From: an uncultured Pelagibacteraceae bacterium
GTDB taxonomy: Bacteria > Pseudomonadota > Alphaproteobacteria > Pelagibacterales > Pelagibacteraceae
Length of the DNA: 64,000 bases
Reading direction: 5' to 3'
NCBI GenBank assembly: GCA_902616645.1
Contig: CACMTO010000001.1
Span: forward strand, 1-64,000
A program made the position numbers and the translations under genes. Under the pieces are notes generated by a model. The model ran no database searches. It was given only the letters and a program-made list of their open reading frames with translations, and had not been told where the DNA came from. Shown here piece after piece: positions 63,974 to 64,000 of the stretch. Positions within the stretch are counted from its first letter, which is position 1, and every line of letters starts with the position of its first letter.

Positions 63974-64000
63974 ATGATGTTAAAGGTACTTTTAATAAGT
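63974..64000 (+). CDS. Start of a possible next gene, cut by the window edge
   Basis: An ATG at 63974, 5 nt after the dxr stop, opens MMLKVLLIS, but only nine codons are visible. In many alphaproteobacteria the next gene is rseP, a membrane metalloprotease whose N-terminus is hydrophobic, as this start is. This is weak evidence only. Confidence 0.3.

Noticed and set aside
1-64000. CRISPR arrays, insertion sequences, prophage or toxin-antitoxin loci
   Set aside because: No regularly spaced direct repeats, transposase motifs, phage genes or recognisable toxin pairs were seen; the window is an ordinary chromosomal backbone.

Overview
The window is a compact, strongly A+T-rich stretch of a free-living marine alphaproteobacterium, most likely SAR11 ('Candidatus Pelagibacter' or a close relative). 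This rests on the base composition, gaps of 0-20 bp between most genes, two TRAP transporter operons, scarce Shine-Dalgarno sequences, a pseudoknotted rpsB leader, and alphaproteobacterial gene orders (nuoA-N, birA, coaX, rnj, DUF1467, proS, lolC, lolD, dnaE; and rpsB, tsf, frr, uppS, cdsA, dxr). No search was run, so the assignment is inference. I see no insertion sequence, prophage, CRISPR array or rRNA.

Layout. 1-6.6 kb: the end of a family-9 glycosyltransferase, a family-4 glycosyltransferase with a thioredoxin-like gene, a gamma-carbonic anhydrase with an exported protein, a flavin-binding split-barrel protein with a beta-hydroxyacid dehydrogenase, an MFS transporter, and rpoZ. 6.6-12.7 kb: a CoA-transferase, a first TRAP operon (dctP, hairpin, dctQ, dctM) running into dusA and a TauE/SafE permease, then a DUF2061 protein. 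12.7-14.5 kb: a candidate structured RNA, a small lipoprotein and a very highly charged helical protein. 14.5-19.8 kb (minus strand): a six-gene, end-to-end overlapping operon (GMC oxidoreductase, TerC, SDR, M23 peptidase, FkbM methyltransferase, 2-keto-4-pentenoate-hydratase-like). It diverges from a second TRAP operon followed by an NCS1 permease and an SDR (19.9-25.3 kb). 25.3-29 kb: small exported or membrane proteins, ybgC, a family-5-type uracil-DNA glycosylase and a histidine phosphatase. Four small genes here are shorter than, or mis-started in, the supplied ORF track.

29-35.2 kb is a protein quality-control block: tRNA-Leu, trigger factor, ClpP, ClpX, Lon, tRNA-Val, tRNA-Asp. 35.4-49.3 kb is a complete 14-subunit respiratory complex I operon with no inserted genes. 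49.3-59.1 kb continues with biotin ligase, type III pantothenate kinase, RNase J, a DUF1467 protein, prolyl-tRNA synthetase, the Lol lipoprotein-release transporter and DNA polymerase III alpha. 59.2-64 kb starts with a structured rpsB leader, then ribosomal protein S2, EF-Ts, ribosome recycling factor, UppS, CdsA and Dxr; pyrH, which normally lies between tsf and frr, is absent from this position.

The most interesting non-coding signals are: perfect terminator-like hairpins directly between the binding-protein gene and the membrane-subunit genes of both TRAP operons; the rpsB leader pseudoknot that covers the ribosome entry site; a two-part hairpin at 12757-12813; an extended -10 element only 6 nt before the ybgC start; and repeated sharing of a 4-nt TTAA/CTAA stop by convergent gene pairs.
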